Origin: Actinoallomurus spadix
GTDB lineage: Bacteria > Actinomycetota > Actinomycetes > Streptosporangiales > Streptosporangiaceae
Assembly (NCBI RefSeq): GCF_024055725.1
Contig: NZ_JAMXMX010000005.1
Span: 310,001-374,000, forward strand
Direction: 5' to 3'
DNA: 64,000 nucleotides
Below are positions 24,064-35,497 of this stretch, in pieces; positions within the stretch are counted from its first letter, which is position 1; each line of letters opens with the position of its first letter. Position numbers and translations under genes: made by a program. A model generated the notes under the pieces. That model had not been told where the DNA came from and searched no databases. It saw only the letters and a program-made list of their open reading frames with translations.

Positions 24064-24895
24064 GGCTGCGACGGTAGGGGTCTGCGGGCCGGGGCGGATC
24101 GGAGCCGAGTTGGATCCCGGCCCGCTCCACCCTCGGGTGGAGACCCGCTGTGCGGGCGCCGTGCCTTGCCCGCGGCGGCCACGGGCGGATGAGAGCGCCA
24201 CCGCGTCCAGACCCGCGAGGCTTCGCCGCCGCTGCGGTCACCTTGTCGCCGCTGCGGTCACGTTGCCGCCGAGGTCGCCGGGTCGGCGATCGATTCGCCG
24301 GTCTGGTACGTCAAGAGCGACGGCGACGTGGCTGATCGATCCCGGCCTGATGGCCCGGAGCGTTGATCGGCTCGGCCTGGCGGGCGGGCGAAGACTCGGC
24401 GATCGCGTCCGCGAAACGGCACAGGCGACGCGAAGCGACGGACCCTGGCGGCCTTCACCGAGCCTTCGGTTCACCCGCCGGGCGCACGGCGCTGTACGAC
24501 CTCGCCGCGAGCGTCGGCGAGCCACTCTCCCCTCGGAGAACGAGCGTGAGTCTCCGGCGAGACCGGCGACCGGTCGCCGGTGCGGGGCGCGACGCGGACG
24601 TGGCCTCCGGGCACGGCCCGCCGAACGCGGCTCACCGGACACGGCCCGCCAGACGCGGTCCCGGACACGGCCGGCCAGGCGCGGCTCACTGGACACGGCC
24701 GGCCAGGCGCGGCTCACTGGACACGGCCGGCCCGACGCGGTCCCGGACGCGGGCCTGAACACGGCCGGCCGGGCGCGGCCGACTGGACACGGCTCTCCGG
24801 ACACGACCCGGCGGGCACCGGACGCCGCCCGCTGGGAGCGGCCCCCGCCGGACGCCGCCCGCCGGGGGCGGGCGGCCGCCGGGCGTGGTCGGGTG
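24064..24895. other. Gene-free 0.83-kb stretch between the CcdC-like gene and parE
   Basis: No ORF here has a plausible start and protein-like composition; the open frames are Arg/Gly/Pro-rich shadows. The first half is unremarkable GC-rich DNA with some short repeated CGCCGCTGCGGTCAC units near 24230-24262, and the second half is a minisatellite. The stretch must contain the promoter of the CcdC-like/kinase/regulator operon. Confidence 0.6.
24609..24819. repeat. 28-bp tandem minisatellite
   Basis: Consensus GGACACGGCCGGCCAGGCGC followed by GGCTCACT. Copies begin at 24609, 24637, 24663, 24691, 24719, 24757 and 24785 (partial). Copies 3 and 4 are identical; copies 2 and 5 are 26 bp and end in GGTCCC. 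All lie just beyond the parE stop codon, on its 3' side. Confidence 0.85.
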
Positions 24896-26989
<2,094 letters not shown>

Positions 26990-27176
26990 CGGGTGTGCTC
27001 CTCGGGGGTAGGACGTGCGGGCAGCAGGCTACCCGCCGAGACCGACACTACGCGGACCGGCGCGCCGATCCGGTACGCCCTCCACCCACAGGCGGAGACG
27101 GCCACAGGACGGTCCGATCGGGCGAATCCACCGGTAGGAGGGTGTATCGCGATCAAGGGCTCCCTAAGGTTCAGCC

Positions 27177-28079
27177 ATGCCCAACACGATTGTCGCCAGA
27201 GACCTGCGGAAGCGGTACGGCGACGTACGAGCGGTCGACGGAGTGACGCTGTCCGTCGAGGAGGGAGAGTTCTTCGGCATCCTCGGGCCCAACGGCGCGG
27301 GGAAGACGACGACTCTCGAGATCATCGAGGGACTGCGCCAGGCGGACAGCGGTGAGGTGACGGTGTTCGGCCGGTCGCCGTGGCCGCGTGATCCCGCGCT
27401 GCTGCCGCGGATCGGGGTGCAGCTGCAGGCGTCCTCCTTCTTCGAACGGCTGACGGCGCGCGAGCAGCTGCGGACGTTCGGTTCGCTGTACGGGGTGCCG
27501 GACCGCAAGGCCGACGCGATGCTGGAGACGGTCGGGCTGACGGAGAAGGCGGACACTCCCGTGGAGAAGCTGTCCGGCGGCCAGGCGCAGCGGTTGTCGA
27601 TCGCCTGCGCGCTGGTGCACGAGCCGGAGCTGGTGTTCCTCGACGAGCCGACGGCGGCGCTGGATCCCCAGGCGCGCCGCAATCTGTGGGACGTGCTGCG
27701 CGCGATCAACACGGAGGGCCGCACGATCGTCCTGACGACGCACTACATGGACGAGGCCGAGACGCTGTGCGACCGCGTGGCGATCATCGATCGGGGCCGG
27801 ATCCTGAGGAGCGGCGCGCCCGCCACGCTGGTCCGCGGCCTGGACGCCGCGACGCGGATCAGCGTGGCCGGCGGCGTGCTGAGCGAGGACGAGGCACGGG
27901 CGCTGCCGGGGGTGGACGACATCACCGATGACGGCGTCTCGCTGGTCATCGTGACCCGTGACCCGTCCTCCGTCGTGGCGGCGCTGGCCGGCCGTGGCGC
28001 GCTGGACGGCGTTCAGATCAAGGGTGCCACCCTCGAGGACGTCTTCCTCGAGCTGACCGGGCGGGAGTACCGAGCGTGA
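27177..28079 (+). CDS. ABC transporter ATP-binding protein (drug/lipid exporter type)
   Basis: A 300-residue nucleotide-binding protein: Walker A GPNGAGKTT (residues ~38-46), Q-loop IGVQLQASSFFERLT, signature LSGGQAQRL, Walker B LVFLDEPTAALDPQ and H-loop TTHYMDEAE. The C-terminal ~80 residues are the extension typical of CcmA/DrrA-type ATPases. It overlaps the permease by 4 bp (GTGA), so the two make a heterotetrameric exporter. The substrate is unknown. The 187-bp gap above the start separates it from the divergent parE gene. Confidence 0.93.
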   Translation: MPNTIVARDLRKRYGDVRAVDGVTLSVEEGEFFGILGPNGAGKTTTLEIIEGLRQADSGEVTVFGRSPWPRDPALLPRIGVQLQASSFFERLTAREQLRTFGSLYGVPDRKADAMLETVGLTEKADTPVEKLSGGQAQRLSIACALVHEPELVFLDEPTAALDPQARRNLWDVLRAINTEGRTIVLTTHYMDEAETLCDRVAIIDRGRILRSGAPATLVRGLDAATRISVAGGVLSEDEARALPGVDDITDDGVSLVIVTRDPSSVVAALAGRGALDGVQIKGATLEDVFLELTGREYRA

Positions 28080-29140
28080 GCAGTTTCCGGAGTCTGGCGC
28101 GGGCGATGTTCCTCGGGTTCCGCCGGGACCGGGGCGCGCTGTTCTTCACGATCGCCCTGCCGCTGCTGTTCCTGGTGATCATCGGCGGGATCTTCGCCCG
28201 GCAGTCGACGCCGAGGTCCAAGGTGCTGGAGATCGGGTCGGTGCCGATCGTGGACCGGATGCCGGCGGACATGCGGGCCGGGATCGACAGGTCCCTGAAG
28301 TTCACGCGGAGCTCCGACCGGAACGCCGCCCTGGAGAAGGTGCGCAAGGGCGACTACGCGGCGGCGATCGAGCAGAGCGGCGATCGGCTGGTGGTGCACT
28401 TCTCGGCCGCCGACCAGGTCAAGTCGGGGACGGTTCAGGGGCAGTTCGAGGGGCTGGTGCAGGCCGCGAACCAGGCGGCGTCCGGCCGGCCGCCGAAGTA
28501 CCGGCTGGAGGCGCAGCAGGTCGAGGACAGGTCACTCAAGCCGATCCAGTACATCACCCCGGGCCTGCTCGGGTGGGCGCTCGCCTCGGCCGGCATGTTC
28601 GGCGCGTCCACCACACTCGTGACATGGCGGACGAAGGGCCTCCTTCGCCGGCTGCGCCTGTCGCCGGTGCCGATCCGCAGCGTGTTCGCGGCGCGGGTCA
28701 CCGTCAGCCTGGGGGTCGCCCTGGTGCAGACGGCGCTGTTCCTCGGCGTGGCGACCATGCCGTTTTTCGGGTTGAAGCTCGCGCACTACTGGTGGATGGC
28801 GATTCCCATGGTGCTGTGCGGGGTGCTGGCCTTCCTCGCCCTGGGAATGCTGATCGGGTCCTGGGCCAAGACGCAGGAGGCGGCGCAGGGGGTCACGCAG
28901 ATCGTCGTGCTGCCGATGGCGTTCCTCGGCGGGTCGTTCTTCAACATCGATGACGCGCCCCGGTGGCTGCGGATCATTTCGGAGATCTTTCCGCTGCGCC
29001 ATCTGAACAGCGGGATGTTGAAGGTTCTCGTGCGCGGGGAGGGTCCGGCGTCGGTCCTGCCGCAGATGGGCGTCCTGCTGGGGTTCGCCCTTGTTGCGAC
29101 GCTGATCGCCGTTCGGGTGTTCCGCTGGGAACAAATCTGA
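28076..29140 (+). CDS. ABC-2 type transporter permease
   Basis: A 354-residue membrane protein. An N-terminal hydrophobic segment (GALFFTIALPLLFLVIIGG) is followed by a ~130-residue extracytoplasmic region, then five hydrophobic segments from ITPGLLGWALASAGMFG to GVLLGFALVATLIAVRVF. This is the ABC-2 permease layout with the conserved TWRTKGLLRRLRLSPV loop. It partners the ATPase that overlaps its start. The substrate cannot be inferred; such pairs export drugs, lipids or cell-surface precursors. Confidence 0.92.
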   Translation: MSSFRSLARAMFLGFRRDRGALFFTIALPLLFLVIIGGIFARQSTPRSKVLEIGSVPIVDRMPADMRAGIDRSLKFTRSSDRNAALEKVRKGDYAAAIEQSGDRLVVHFSAADQVKSGTVQGQFEGLVQAANQAASGRPPKYRLEAQQVEDRSLKPIQYITPGLLGWALASAGMFGASTTLVTWRTKGLLRRLRLSPVPIRSVFAARVTVSLGVALVQTALFLGVATMPFFGLKLAHYWWMAIPMVLCGVLAFLALGMLIGSWAKTQEAAQGVTQIVVLPMAFLGGSFFNIDDAPRWLRIISEIFPLRHLNSGMLKVLVRGEGPASVLPQMGVLLGFALVATLIAVRVFRWEQI

Positions 29141-29272
29141 CAATCGTCGCCACCGTGACCTTTGTCACCTGAGGGGGTATTCCGCTCTCGGCGTACACAG
29201 AACCCGCATGGGAACGTCCGCGTCAGGTTAGATGTTGTCCTAAGCGACCGACCCCGAGACGAGGAAGGCGAC

Positions 29273-29503
29273 GTGACTGGAGCTCTTGCCCCAACCAAGC
29301 CGCTGACGGCCGTGGACCGCTGCGACCGCTGCGGTGCTCAGGCCTACGTCCGCGCGGTCCTCGCGGGCGGCGGAGAGTTGCTGTTCTGTGCGCACCACGG
29401 CCGTAAGTACGGCGAGTCGCTTCGTGCGAAGGGCGCTGAGATTCACGACGAAACCGACCGGCTGCTTGAGACCCCTGCACCCCCACCGGAGGACGAGCGG
29501 TAG
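29273..29503 (+). CDS. DUF7455 small zinc-ribbon-like protein
   Basis: A 76-residue protein starting at GTG (TGALAPTKPLTAVDRCDRCGAQAYVRAVLAGGG). CDRC near the N-terminus and CAHHGRKYG further on give a Cys-Cys-Cys-His set suited to bind one zinc. It matches the DUF7455 family, which sits next to hrdB-type sigma factor genes in many actinomycetes. Function is unknown. The start is supported by GAGGAAGG 4 bases upstream. A TAGAT element about 45 bp above could be a -10 box, and a long hairpin terminator follows. Confidence 0.85.
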   Translation: MTGALAPTKPLTAVDRCDRCGAQAYVRAVLAGGGELLFCAHHGRKYGESLRAKGAEIHDETDRLLETPAPPPEDER

Positions 29504-29530
29504 GCCAGGCCAGCCGACCCGATAATCCAG

Positions 29531-29567
29531 GAGACGGCGGCCACCCAGCCTGGGTGGCCGCCGTCTC
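29531..29567. terminator. 17-bp perfect hairpin terminator
   Basis: GAGACGGCGGCCACCCA (29531-29547) and its perfect complement (29551-29567) are separated by GCC. It lies 27 bp after the DUF7455 stop and 25 bp before the yaaA start, so it isolates the two genes. Confidence 0.88.
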
Positions 29568-29592
29568 GTCACGTCCGGAGAGGAGAAGGGCG

Positions 29593-30318
29593 ATGCTGAT
29601 CCTGCTGCCCCCGTCCGAGGGCAAGTCCGGCGACGGCGACGGGCCGCCGCTGGACCTGCCGGGGCTGGGCCTTCCCGGACTGACCGCCACCCGTGAGCGG
29701 GTGCTCGGCGCGCTGGAGACCTTGTGCTCCGGCCCGGCGGAGGACGCACGGCGGGTCCTCGGGCTGTCCACCGGGCAGGCCGGGGAGATCGACCGCAACC
29801 GCGCGCTGCGCACCGCGCCCACGTTGCCCGCGTCACGGCTCTACACCGGCGTCCTGTACGACAACCTGGGCCTGCCCACCCTGGATCCGGAGCGCACCGC
29901 CCGCTCCGTCCTGATCTTCTCGGCGCTGTGGGGCGCGCTGCGGCCCGCGGACCGCGTTCCGCCCTATCGCCTGTCCATGGGCGTGCGCCTGCCGCCTCTC
30001 GGCCCTCTGGCGGCCGTGTGGCGCCCGGCGCTGACCGCGGCCCTCCCCCCGGGCGGCCTTCTGGTCGACATGCGCTCGGCGCCGTACGCCGCCGCGTGGA
30101 AGGTCCCCACCGTCCGGGTCCGGGTGTTCCGGGAGCGGGAGGGCCGGCGCACGGTGGTCAGCCACATGGCGAAGGCGACCCGGGGGACGCTCGCCCGTGA
30201 CCTGCTCGCGAACGGCGCCGACCCGGCGACGCCGGAGGAGCTCCTGAAGACCGTGCTGGACCTCGGGTACGCCGCCGAGCTGACCGGCACGAGCCTCGAC
30301 GTGATCACCCACCACTGA
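29593..30318 (+). CDS. yaaA: YaaA family peroxide-stress protein
   Basis: A 241-residue protein starting MLILLPPSEGK, the hallmark start of the YaaA/DUF328 family. Further conserved blocks are ARLYTGVLYDNLG-like SRLYTGVLYDNLGLPTLD, IFSALWGALRPADRVPPYRLSM and the C-terminal HMAKATRGTLARDLL. In Escherichia coli YaaA lowers intracellular free iron and protects DNA from peroxide, and the fold binds DNA. The ATG at 29593 has a purine-rich site (GGAGAAGGG) just upstream. It is convergent with hrdB. Confidence 0.9.
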   Translation: MLILLPPSEGKSGDGDGPPLDLPGLGLPGLTATRERVLGALETLCSGPAEDARRVLGLSTGQAGEIDRNRALRTAPTLPASRLYTGVLYDNLGLPTLDPERTARSVLIFSALWGALRPADRVPPYRLSMGVRLPPLGPLAAVWRPALTAALPPGGLLVDMRSAPYAAAWKVPTVRVRVFREREGRRTVVSHMAKATRGTLARDLLANGADPATPEELLKTVLDLGYAAELTGTSLDVITHH

Positions 30319-30343
30319 TCTTCCCGACAGGGCGGCGAACGCG

Positions 30344-30381
30344 AAAAGGGCCCGGGCGGGAACTCCCGTCCGGACCCTTTT
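30344..30381. terminator. Bidirectional terminator between yaaA and hrdB
   Basis: AAAAGGG...CGGGA pairs with TCCCG...CCCTTTT over ~18 bp, with one mismatch and one wobble. Flanking A-runs and T-runs give a U-tract on either strand, so it ends both convergent genes. Confidence 0.88.
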
Positions 30382-30406
30382 CGTTATGCGATCGTTAGGC
30401 GAGCCC

Positions 30407-32035
30407 TCAGTCGAGGTAGTCGCGCAGCACCTGGGACCGGGAGGGGTGGCGCAGCTTCGACATCGTCTTCGACTCGATCTGGCGGATCCGCTCCCGGGTC
30501 ACGCCGTAGACCTTGCCGATCTCGTCGAGGGTCTTCGGCTGGCCGTCGGTCAGGCCGAACCGCATCGAGACCACGCCGGCCTCCCGCTCGCTCAGGGTGT
30601 CGAGCACGGAGTGCAGCTGCTCCTGCAGCAGCGTGAAACTGACCGCGTCGGCGGGCACGATGGCCTCGGAGTCCTCGATGAGGTCACCGAACTCGCTGTC
30701 GCCGTCCTCGCCGAGCGGGGTGTGCAGCGAGATCGGCTCCCGGCCGTACTTCTGGACCTCGACGACCTTCTCGGGCGTCATGTCCAGCTCCTTGGCCAGC
30801 TCCTCCGGGGTCGGCTCGCGGCCGAGGTCCTGGAGCATCTGGCGCTGGACGCGGGCCAGCTTGTTGATGACCTCCACCATGTGGACCGGGATGCGGATCG
30901 TGCGCGCCTGGTCGGCCATGGCGCGGGTGATCGCCTGCCGGATCCACCACGTGGCGTACGTCGAGAACTTGTAACCCTTGGTGTAGTCGAACTTCTCGAC
31001 GGCGCGGATCAGGCCGAGGTTGCCCTCCTGGATGAGGTCCAGGAACAGCATCCCGCGCCCGGTGTAGCGCTTGGCGAGCGAGACGACGAGCCGCAGGTTG
31101 GCCTCGAGCAGGTGGTTCTTGGCCCGGCGGCCGTCCTCGGCGATCCACTCGAGGTCCTCGAGCACCTGGAACTCCAGGGTGTGCCGCTCGAGGGCGAGCT
31201 TCTCCTCGGCGAACAGACCGGCCTCGATGCGCTTGGCGAGCTCGACCTCCTGCTCCGCGTTGAGCAGCGGGACCTTGCCGATCTGCTTGAGGTAGTCCTT
31301 CACCGGGTCGGCGGTGGCGCCGGCCGCGGCGATCTGCTGAGCCGGGGCGTCCTCATCGTCGTCCCCGATGACGAAGGAGTCGTCGTCCGACGTGGGCTTC
31401 TTGTCCGGCGCCGCCGCAGGGGCCTCCTCGGCCTCCGTCTCGACCTCGGCGGCGACGTCGGCGTCGTCCCCCGTCTCCAGGTCGGCGTCGTCGGCGACCT
31501 CGTCGAGGTCGGTGAGGTCCGCGTCGTCGAGGTCGGTGACCTCGAGCTCGGCGTCGTCGGTGACCTCGTCGGCGTCCTCCGGCCCCTTGGCCGCCTTCTT
31601 GGCGACCGGAGCCTCGGTCTTCTTCTTGGGCGCTGCCTTCTTGGGCTTGGCCGCGGGCTTCGCCGCGGTCTTCTTGGCACGTGCGGGCCGCGCGGGCACG
31701 TCGACGTCGTCCTCGACGACGGCGGTGACGGTGTCCTGGTCCTTGGCGGCGGCGGTGGTCGTCTTGGGCTTCTTGGTCGCGGGCGTCGCGCGCTTGCTAT
31801 TGCGCGCGCGCTTAGGCGCCGCGGAGTCGGCAGCGCTCACCATGACGGTCACACCCTCCTTGCTAAGACTCCGCAAGATGCTCGAGGCCTTCGACACGGG
31901 AATGTCGGCCTCCTCGAACGCACGGCGCACGTCATCGGCCTCGAGGTAGCCCTGGGAACGCCCACGCTCGATCAATTGCCTGACAACGTGCTCGTGCAGC
32001 TCGGACGGCTTGGAGGTCGAACTCGCAGGCGACAC
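30407..32035 (-). CDS. hrdB: Principal RNA polymerase sigma factor HrdB/SigA
   Basis: A 542-residue sigma-70 factor. The first ~220 residues are a low-complexity Lys/Ala and Asp/Glu-rich region with an N-terminal helical region 1.1-like part, as in Streptomyces HrdB. The conserved core begins at [16 protein letters not shown] (region 1.2). Region 2 contains [21 protein letters not shown] and [19 protein letters not shown]. Region 4 ends with the [26 protein letters not shown] and stops at DYLD. I prefer the GTG at 32035 ([16 protein letters not shown]) because GAGAGG lies ahead of it; a GTG at 32041 is an alternative. It directs housekeeping transcription. Confidence 0.95.
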   Translation of the reverse strand: MSPASSTSKPSELHEHVVRQLIERGRSQGYLEADDVRRAFEEADIPVSKASSILRSLSKEGVTVMVSAADSAAPKRARNSKRATPATKKPKTTTAAAKDQDTVTAVVEDDVDVPARPARAKKTAAKPAAKPKKAAPKKKTEAPVAKKAAKGPEDADEVTDDAELEVTDLDDADLTDLDEVADDADLETGDDADVAAEVETEAEEAPAAAPDKKPTSDDDSFVIGDDDEDAPAQQIAAAGATADPVKDYLKQIGKVPLLNAEQEVELAKRIEAGLFAEEKLALERHTLEFQVLEDLEWIAEDGRRAKNHLLEANLRLVVSLAKRYTGRGMLFLDLIQEGNLGLIRAVEKFDYTKGYKFSTYATWWIRQAITRAMADQARTIRIPVHMVEVINKLARVQRQMLQDLGREPTPEELAKELDMTPEKVVEVQKYGREPISLHTPLGEDGDSEFGDLIEDSEAIVPADAVSFTLLQEQLHSVLDTLSEREAGVVSMRFGLTDGQPKTLDEIGKVYGVTRERIRQIESKTMSKLRHPSRSQVLRDYLD

Positions 32036-32233
32036 AAACACCTCTCGAACGAAACGTGTGGCTATGTTTACCCAGTGCTCTGTCGGGCGCCGGCCCTGCA
32101 GGCCCTATGCGCTGAGCAGCGTACCCCTGCTTCACTGTCGGTTTAGCAGTCTGGCACGCCCGCGTATTCCGCGCGGTGGAGTCCTGCCCGGTGACACCCA
32201 CCTTAGAGGGCACTGAGCGGTCCTTCGTACGTG

Positions 32234-34291
32234 CTACGCCGTCTTCGGCGGAACATGTAGGGCAAGTACTGTCACGTCATCATCATGGTCGTACCCGGCC
32301 AGCATCCGGTCGACCAAGAAGTCAACGAGTATCTCAGGATCGGCAAGCACCTCCGATGGGGCGGCGGCGGCGATCGACACGATCTCGTCGAGACCGGCGT
32401 CGAGCCCCCGTCTACGGTTCTCCACCAGTCCATCGGAGTAGAAGACCACAGTGTTGCCGGGTGGGACCGAAAAACTTGTCTCTTCTCGTTCGGAGGGCCA
32501 GCCGAGCGGGGTGCCCGCCTCGGCGGTGCTGACCCGCGGCGGGCCGTCCGGCAGGATCCGCAGCGGCGGCAGGTGGCCCGCGTTGCTGATCGAGCCCTCG
32601 CCGGTCGCGGGGTCGATGACGGCGTACGCCAGCGTGGTGATCTGCTCCCAGCCCTCGGTGGCGTTGAAGAGCCGGTCCAGGCCGCCGATCACCTTCGACG
32701 GGCGCGGGTCGTTGAGCGCGAGGGCGCGCAGCGCGTTGCGCACCCGGCCCATGCCCGCCGCGGCCTTGACGCCCTTGCCCATGACGTCGCCGATCACGAT
32801 CGCCACCCGGCCGTCGCCCAGCGGGAAGGCGTCGTACCAGTCGCCGCCGACCTGGACGTGCCGTGTCGCGGGGTGATAGCGGGCCGCCAGCCGGATCGGC
32901 GGCAGCTGCGGGAGGCGGTCCGGCAGGAGGCTGCGCTGGAGGGCCTCCGCGGTCTTGTGCTCCCGCTCGAACAGCGTCGCCCGCTCGACCGCGAGCGCGC
33001 ACTGACCGGCCAGGGCCTCGAGGAAGACGCGCTCCTCCTCGGTGATCTCCCGCGGCCGGGTGAAGGAGAACCGCAGCGCGCCGAGGGCACGGCCCGCGGC
33101 CAGCAGCGGCAGGCCGACCCACGCGCGCTCGTCGGTGCGCCGGACGAAGTCGGCGATCTCCTCGCCCCGGAGCTGCAGGCGCAGGCTGGTCGGGTTCTCG
33201 GCGAGGAACGGACGCCGCTCGCGGACCGCGATCGACATGACGCTGGCGCCGTCGATGCCGATCTCCTCGCGGGCGGGGCCGGGCAGCTCCGGGATGCCGC
33301 CGGGCGTGATCATGCGCAGGCGGAGCTTGTCCTCCTCCAGGAGGGCGACGGCGGACCGGTCGGCGCCGATCGCGGACCGGCCGACCTCGGTGATCACCGA
33401 GACGACCTGGTTGACGGTCAGCGCCTCGGCCAGCATGGACGTCGCCTGCTGGAGCCGCGCGGTGCGCAGCGCCGCGGCCGACAGCTGCTCGGTGAGCCGG
33501 CCGCGCATCTCCTCGGCCTCGCGCTTGCCGGTGACGTCGATGTTCGCGCCGACCCACTCGACGATCTCGCCGTCGCGGCGGATCGGCACGGCGCGCACGT
33601 CGTAGTTGCGGTAGCCGCCCGCGCGGGTGCGGATGCGGTAGGTGGCCTCGAAGATCCGGTCGTTCGTCACGCAGGAGTGCCAGGTCTCCTCGATGCGCGG
33701 CCGGTCCTCGGTGTGGAAGGCGCCCAGCCATCCCTCGGTGGCGTACTCCTCGTGCGTCTGGCCGGTGATGGCGCGCCACTCGGGCGCGTCGTCGACGACC
33801 TCGCCGGCGGGCGTGGTCACCCAGACGATCTGGGAGCTGGCCTCGACGAGGGAGCGGTAGCGCTCTTCCTTGCGGCGGATGGACCGCTCGGCCAGGACGC
33901 GGTCGGTGACGTCGACCGCGACCATGACGACCCCGGACACCTCGCCCTCGGCCGTGTGGGCGGGGAACCAGGAGTGCGCCCAGTGCCGGTCGCCGACGGG
34001 CAGGTCGACGTCCGGGACCGGCCGGTCCTCATCGAGGACCTTGCGGGCGGACGCCTCGATGACGCCGCCGAGCTCTCCGGGGATGACCTCGGCGGGCCGG
34101 CGGCCCTCCAGGTCGGCGACGCTCACGCCGTGCATGCGCGCCAGTGCGTCGTTGGCCCGCGTGAAGCGCAGGTCGGTGTCGAACAGCGCGAAGCCGATCG
34201 GAGCCTCCCGAAGCAACGTGGTGAGCAGCGCCGAATCCGACGCGTCGAAGCCAGAGATCCGGGGCTGCGGCACAGAAGTATCGGTGCTCAC
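32234..34291 (-). CDS. PAS-PAS-GAF-SpoIIE protein phosphatase
   Basis: A 685-residue cytoplasmic PP2C-type phosphatase. Residues ~15-130 and ~145-270 form two PAS domains (APIGFALFDTDLRFTRANDA; VEASSQIVWVTTPAGEVV), then a GAF domain (~300-450), then the SpoIIE phosphatase with metal ligands in GGDWYDAFPLGDGR, IGDVMGKGVKAAAGMG and DDDVTVLALH. Such proteins dephosphorylate anti-sigma-factor antagonists in sigma-B-type partner-switching networks. No kinase or antagonist gene is nearby, so its partner lies elsewhere. The start is set at a GTG 8 bases after GGAGG; an ATG at 34333 lacks a site. hrdB lies downstream on the same strand. Confidence 0.92.
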   Translation of the reverse strand: MSTDTSVPQPRISGFDASDSALLTTLLREAPIGFALFDTDLRFTRANDALARMHGVSVADLEGRRPAEVIPGELGGVIEASARKVLDEDRPVPDVDLPVGDRHWAHSWFPAHTAEGEVSGVVMVAVDVTDRVLAERSIRRKEERYRSLVEASSQIVWVTTPAGEVVDDAPEWRAITGQTHEEYATEGWLGAFHTEDRPRIEETWHSCVTNDRIFEATYRIRTRAGGYRNYDVRAVPIRRDGEIVEWVGANIDVTGKREAEEMRGRLTEQLSAAALRTARLQQATSMLAEALTVNQVVSVITEVGRSAIGADRSAVALLEEDKLRLRMITPGGIPELPGPAREEIGIDGASVMSIAVRERRPFLAENPTSLRLQLRGEEIADFVRRTDERAWVGLPLLAAGRALGALRFSFTRPREITEEERVFLEALAGQCALAVERATLFEREHKTAEALQRSLLPDRLPQLPPIRLAARYHPATRHVQVGGDWYDAFPLGDGRVAIVIGDVMGKGVKAAAGMGRVRNALRALALNDPRPSKVIGGLDRLFNATEGWEQITTLAYAVIDPATGEGSISNAGHLPPLRILPDGPPRVSTAEAGTPLGWPSEREETSFSVPPGNTVVFYSDGLVENRRRGLDAGLDEIVSIAAAAPSEVLADPEILVDFLVDRMLAGYDHDDDVTVLALHVPPKTA

Positions 34292-34764
34292 CGTCGACAC
34301 CTCCGTCGCGCGCTCGGCCCTACTGCGAGGCATTTCCGCATCACTATGGGTGAATGGGAGCAGGCTAGCGCTCCCGCCTCCATCACAACACCGCTCGGAG
34401 TCAGGTTTTCATCATCTCGATGCTTCGGCGCCGACGGAAGCCCCGCCCGGCAACGTTATTCCGGCGACCGCGCGAACGCGTCCTCCGGTCACCCTCCGGG
34501 CACCCGGCACGAGGCCGCGTATCCGGCGGGAAGCATGATGATAGGGGCCGATCGGCATCGGGCGGGCGACATCCCCGATCTCGGCGAGTCACGTGTCGTA
34601 CGGGCGGCGCGGTGAACGGAGCGCAGGCGGTCTTCGGAAGACCTGTCACCTTCGCGGCACATTTCCCGGTTTGACAAGCTTTGTAAATCGCCCGCTCTCT
34701 CCGTTCCACGCCCCAGGAGTGAGCGACGTCTCCCGGATCTTCACTCCGGGGCAGGGGCCTCGTC
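34292..34764. other. Gene-free stretch upstream of the SpoIIE-type phosphatase
   Basis: No credible ORF. It holds an AT-rich imperfect dyad TTTGACAAGCTTTGTAAA at 34670-34687, which on the minus strand reads TTTACA-N17-AAATGT and might be a weak promoter for the phosphatase gene, plus a hairpin at 34711-34751. Otherwise nothing is recognisable. Confidence 0.45.
34711..34751 (-). terminator. Hairpin after the HhH-GPD gene
   Basis: CCCCAGGAGTGA (34711-34722) pairs with TCACTCCGGGG (34741-34751), leaving one bulged base and an 18-nt loop. It lies 14 bp past the stop of the minus-strand HhH-GPD gene. No T-tract. Confidence 0.4.
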
Positions 34765-35337
34765 TCAGGCGCGTGCCTTGGCGGCGGCCTTCATCTCCTG
34801 CTTGTAGGCGCGGACCCGGCCCAGGGACTCCTCGTCGACGATGTCGGCCACCGAGCGGTACGCCCCCTCGTCGCCGTAGGGGCCGGCCGCCTCGCGCCAG
34901 CCCTCCGGCCGTACGCCGAGCCGCTTGCCGAGGAGCGCGACGAAGATCCGGGCCTTCTGGTCGCCGAAGCCGGGCAGATCGCCGACCCGCTTCAAGAGCT
35001 CCCGGCCGGTCGCCGCCTCCGTCCAGACGCGCTCCGCCACACCGTCGTACCGCTCCAGCACCGCGCGGCTGAGAGCCTGCACACGGCCCGCCATCACCTT
35101 GGGGTACCGGTGAAGCGCGGGACGATCGCCGAAGACGGCCACGAGCGCGTCAGGGTCGTACCGGGCCAGATCCTCGGCGTCGAGGTCGCGCCCGAGCCGC
35201 CGCGCCAGTTCGTACGGCGCCGCGAACGCCCGTTCGAGGGGCACCTGCTGGTCGAGCAGCATGGCGATCAGCAGTGCCAGCGGGCTGCGCTCGAGCAGCG
35301 CGCCGGCCTCGGGATCGATGGGCAGCGAGATCGGCAT
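34765..35337 (-). CDS. HhH-GPD-type base-excision DNA repair protein
   Basis: A 190-residue protein. LALLIAMLLDQQVPLERAFAAP matches the start of the HhH-GPD fold, and LLKRVGDLPGFGDQKARIFVALLGKRLG is the helix-hairpin-helix with its GPD-like loop. The expected catalytic Lys is QK in GFGDQKAR, but the fold position of the catalytic Asp is unclear, so glycosylase activity is not certain. The family is common in actinomycetes and has been annotated as DNA repair. The ATG at 35337 is supported by AGGAGG. The gene is convergent with nothing and transcribed towards the phosphatase. Confidence 0.82.
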   Translation of the reverse strand: MPISLPIDPEAGALLERSPLALLIAMLLDQQVPLERAFAAPYELARRLGRDLDAEDLARYDPDALVAVFGDRPALHRYPKVMAGRVQALSRAVLERYDGVAERVWTEAATGRELLKRVGDLPGFGDQKARIFVALLGKRLGVRPEGWREAAGPYGDEGAYRSVADIVDEESLGRVRAYKQEMKAAAKARA

Positions 35338-35497
35338 GGGGTCCTCCTGAAACGTTCGCCCCTCATCCTGCACCGTCCGGATCCCGCCGCTCACCCCGGG
35401 TCACGGTGTCGTGGCCCGGCGTCGTAGATGTGACGGTTCGCGAACGTGTCGCCCGCCGCCGTTCCGCGGACCGCCGCGACGGTGCTCGAATGGGGGC

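Noticed and set aside
24609-24819. The 28-bp repeats as a CRISPR array
   Set aside because: The copies are directly adjacent, without unique spacers, and no cas genes are near.
34401-34709. 102-codon minus-strand frame in the gene-free stretch before the SpoIIE-type gene
   Set aside because: Cys/Arg/Pro-rich composition with no ribosome site; it overlaps a hairpin and an AT-rich dyad that look regulatory.
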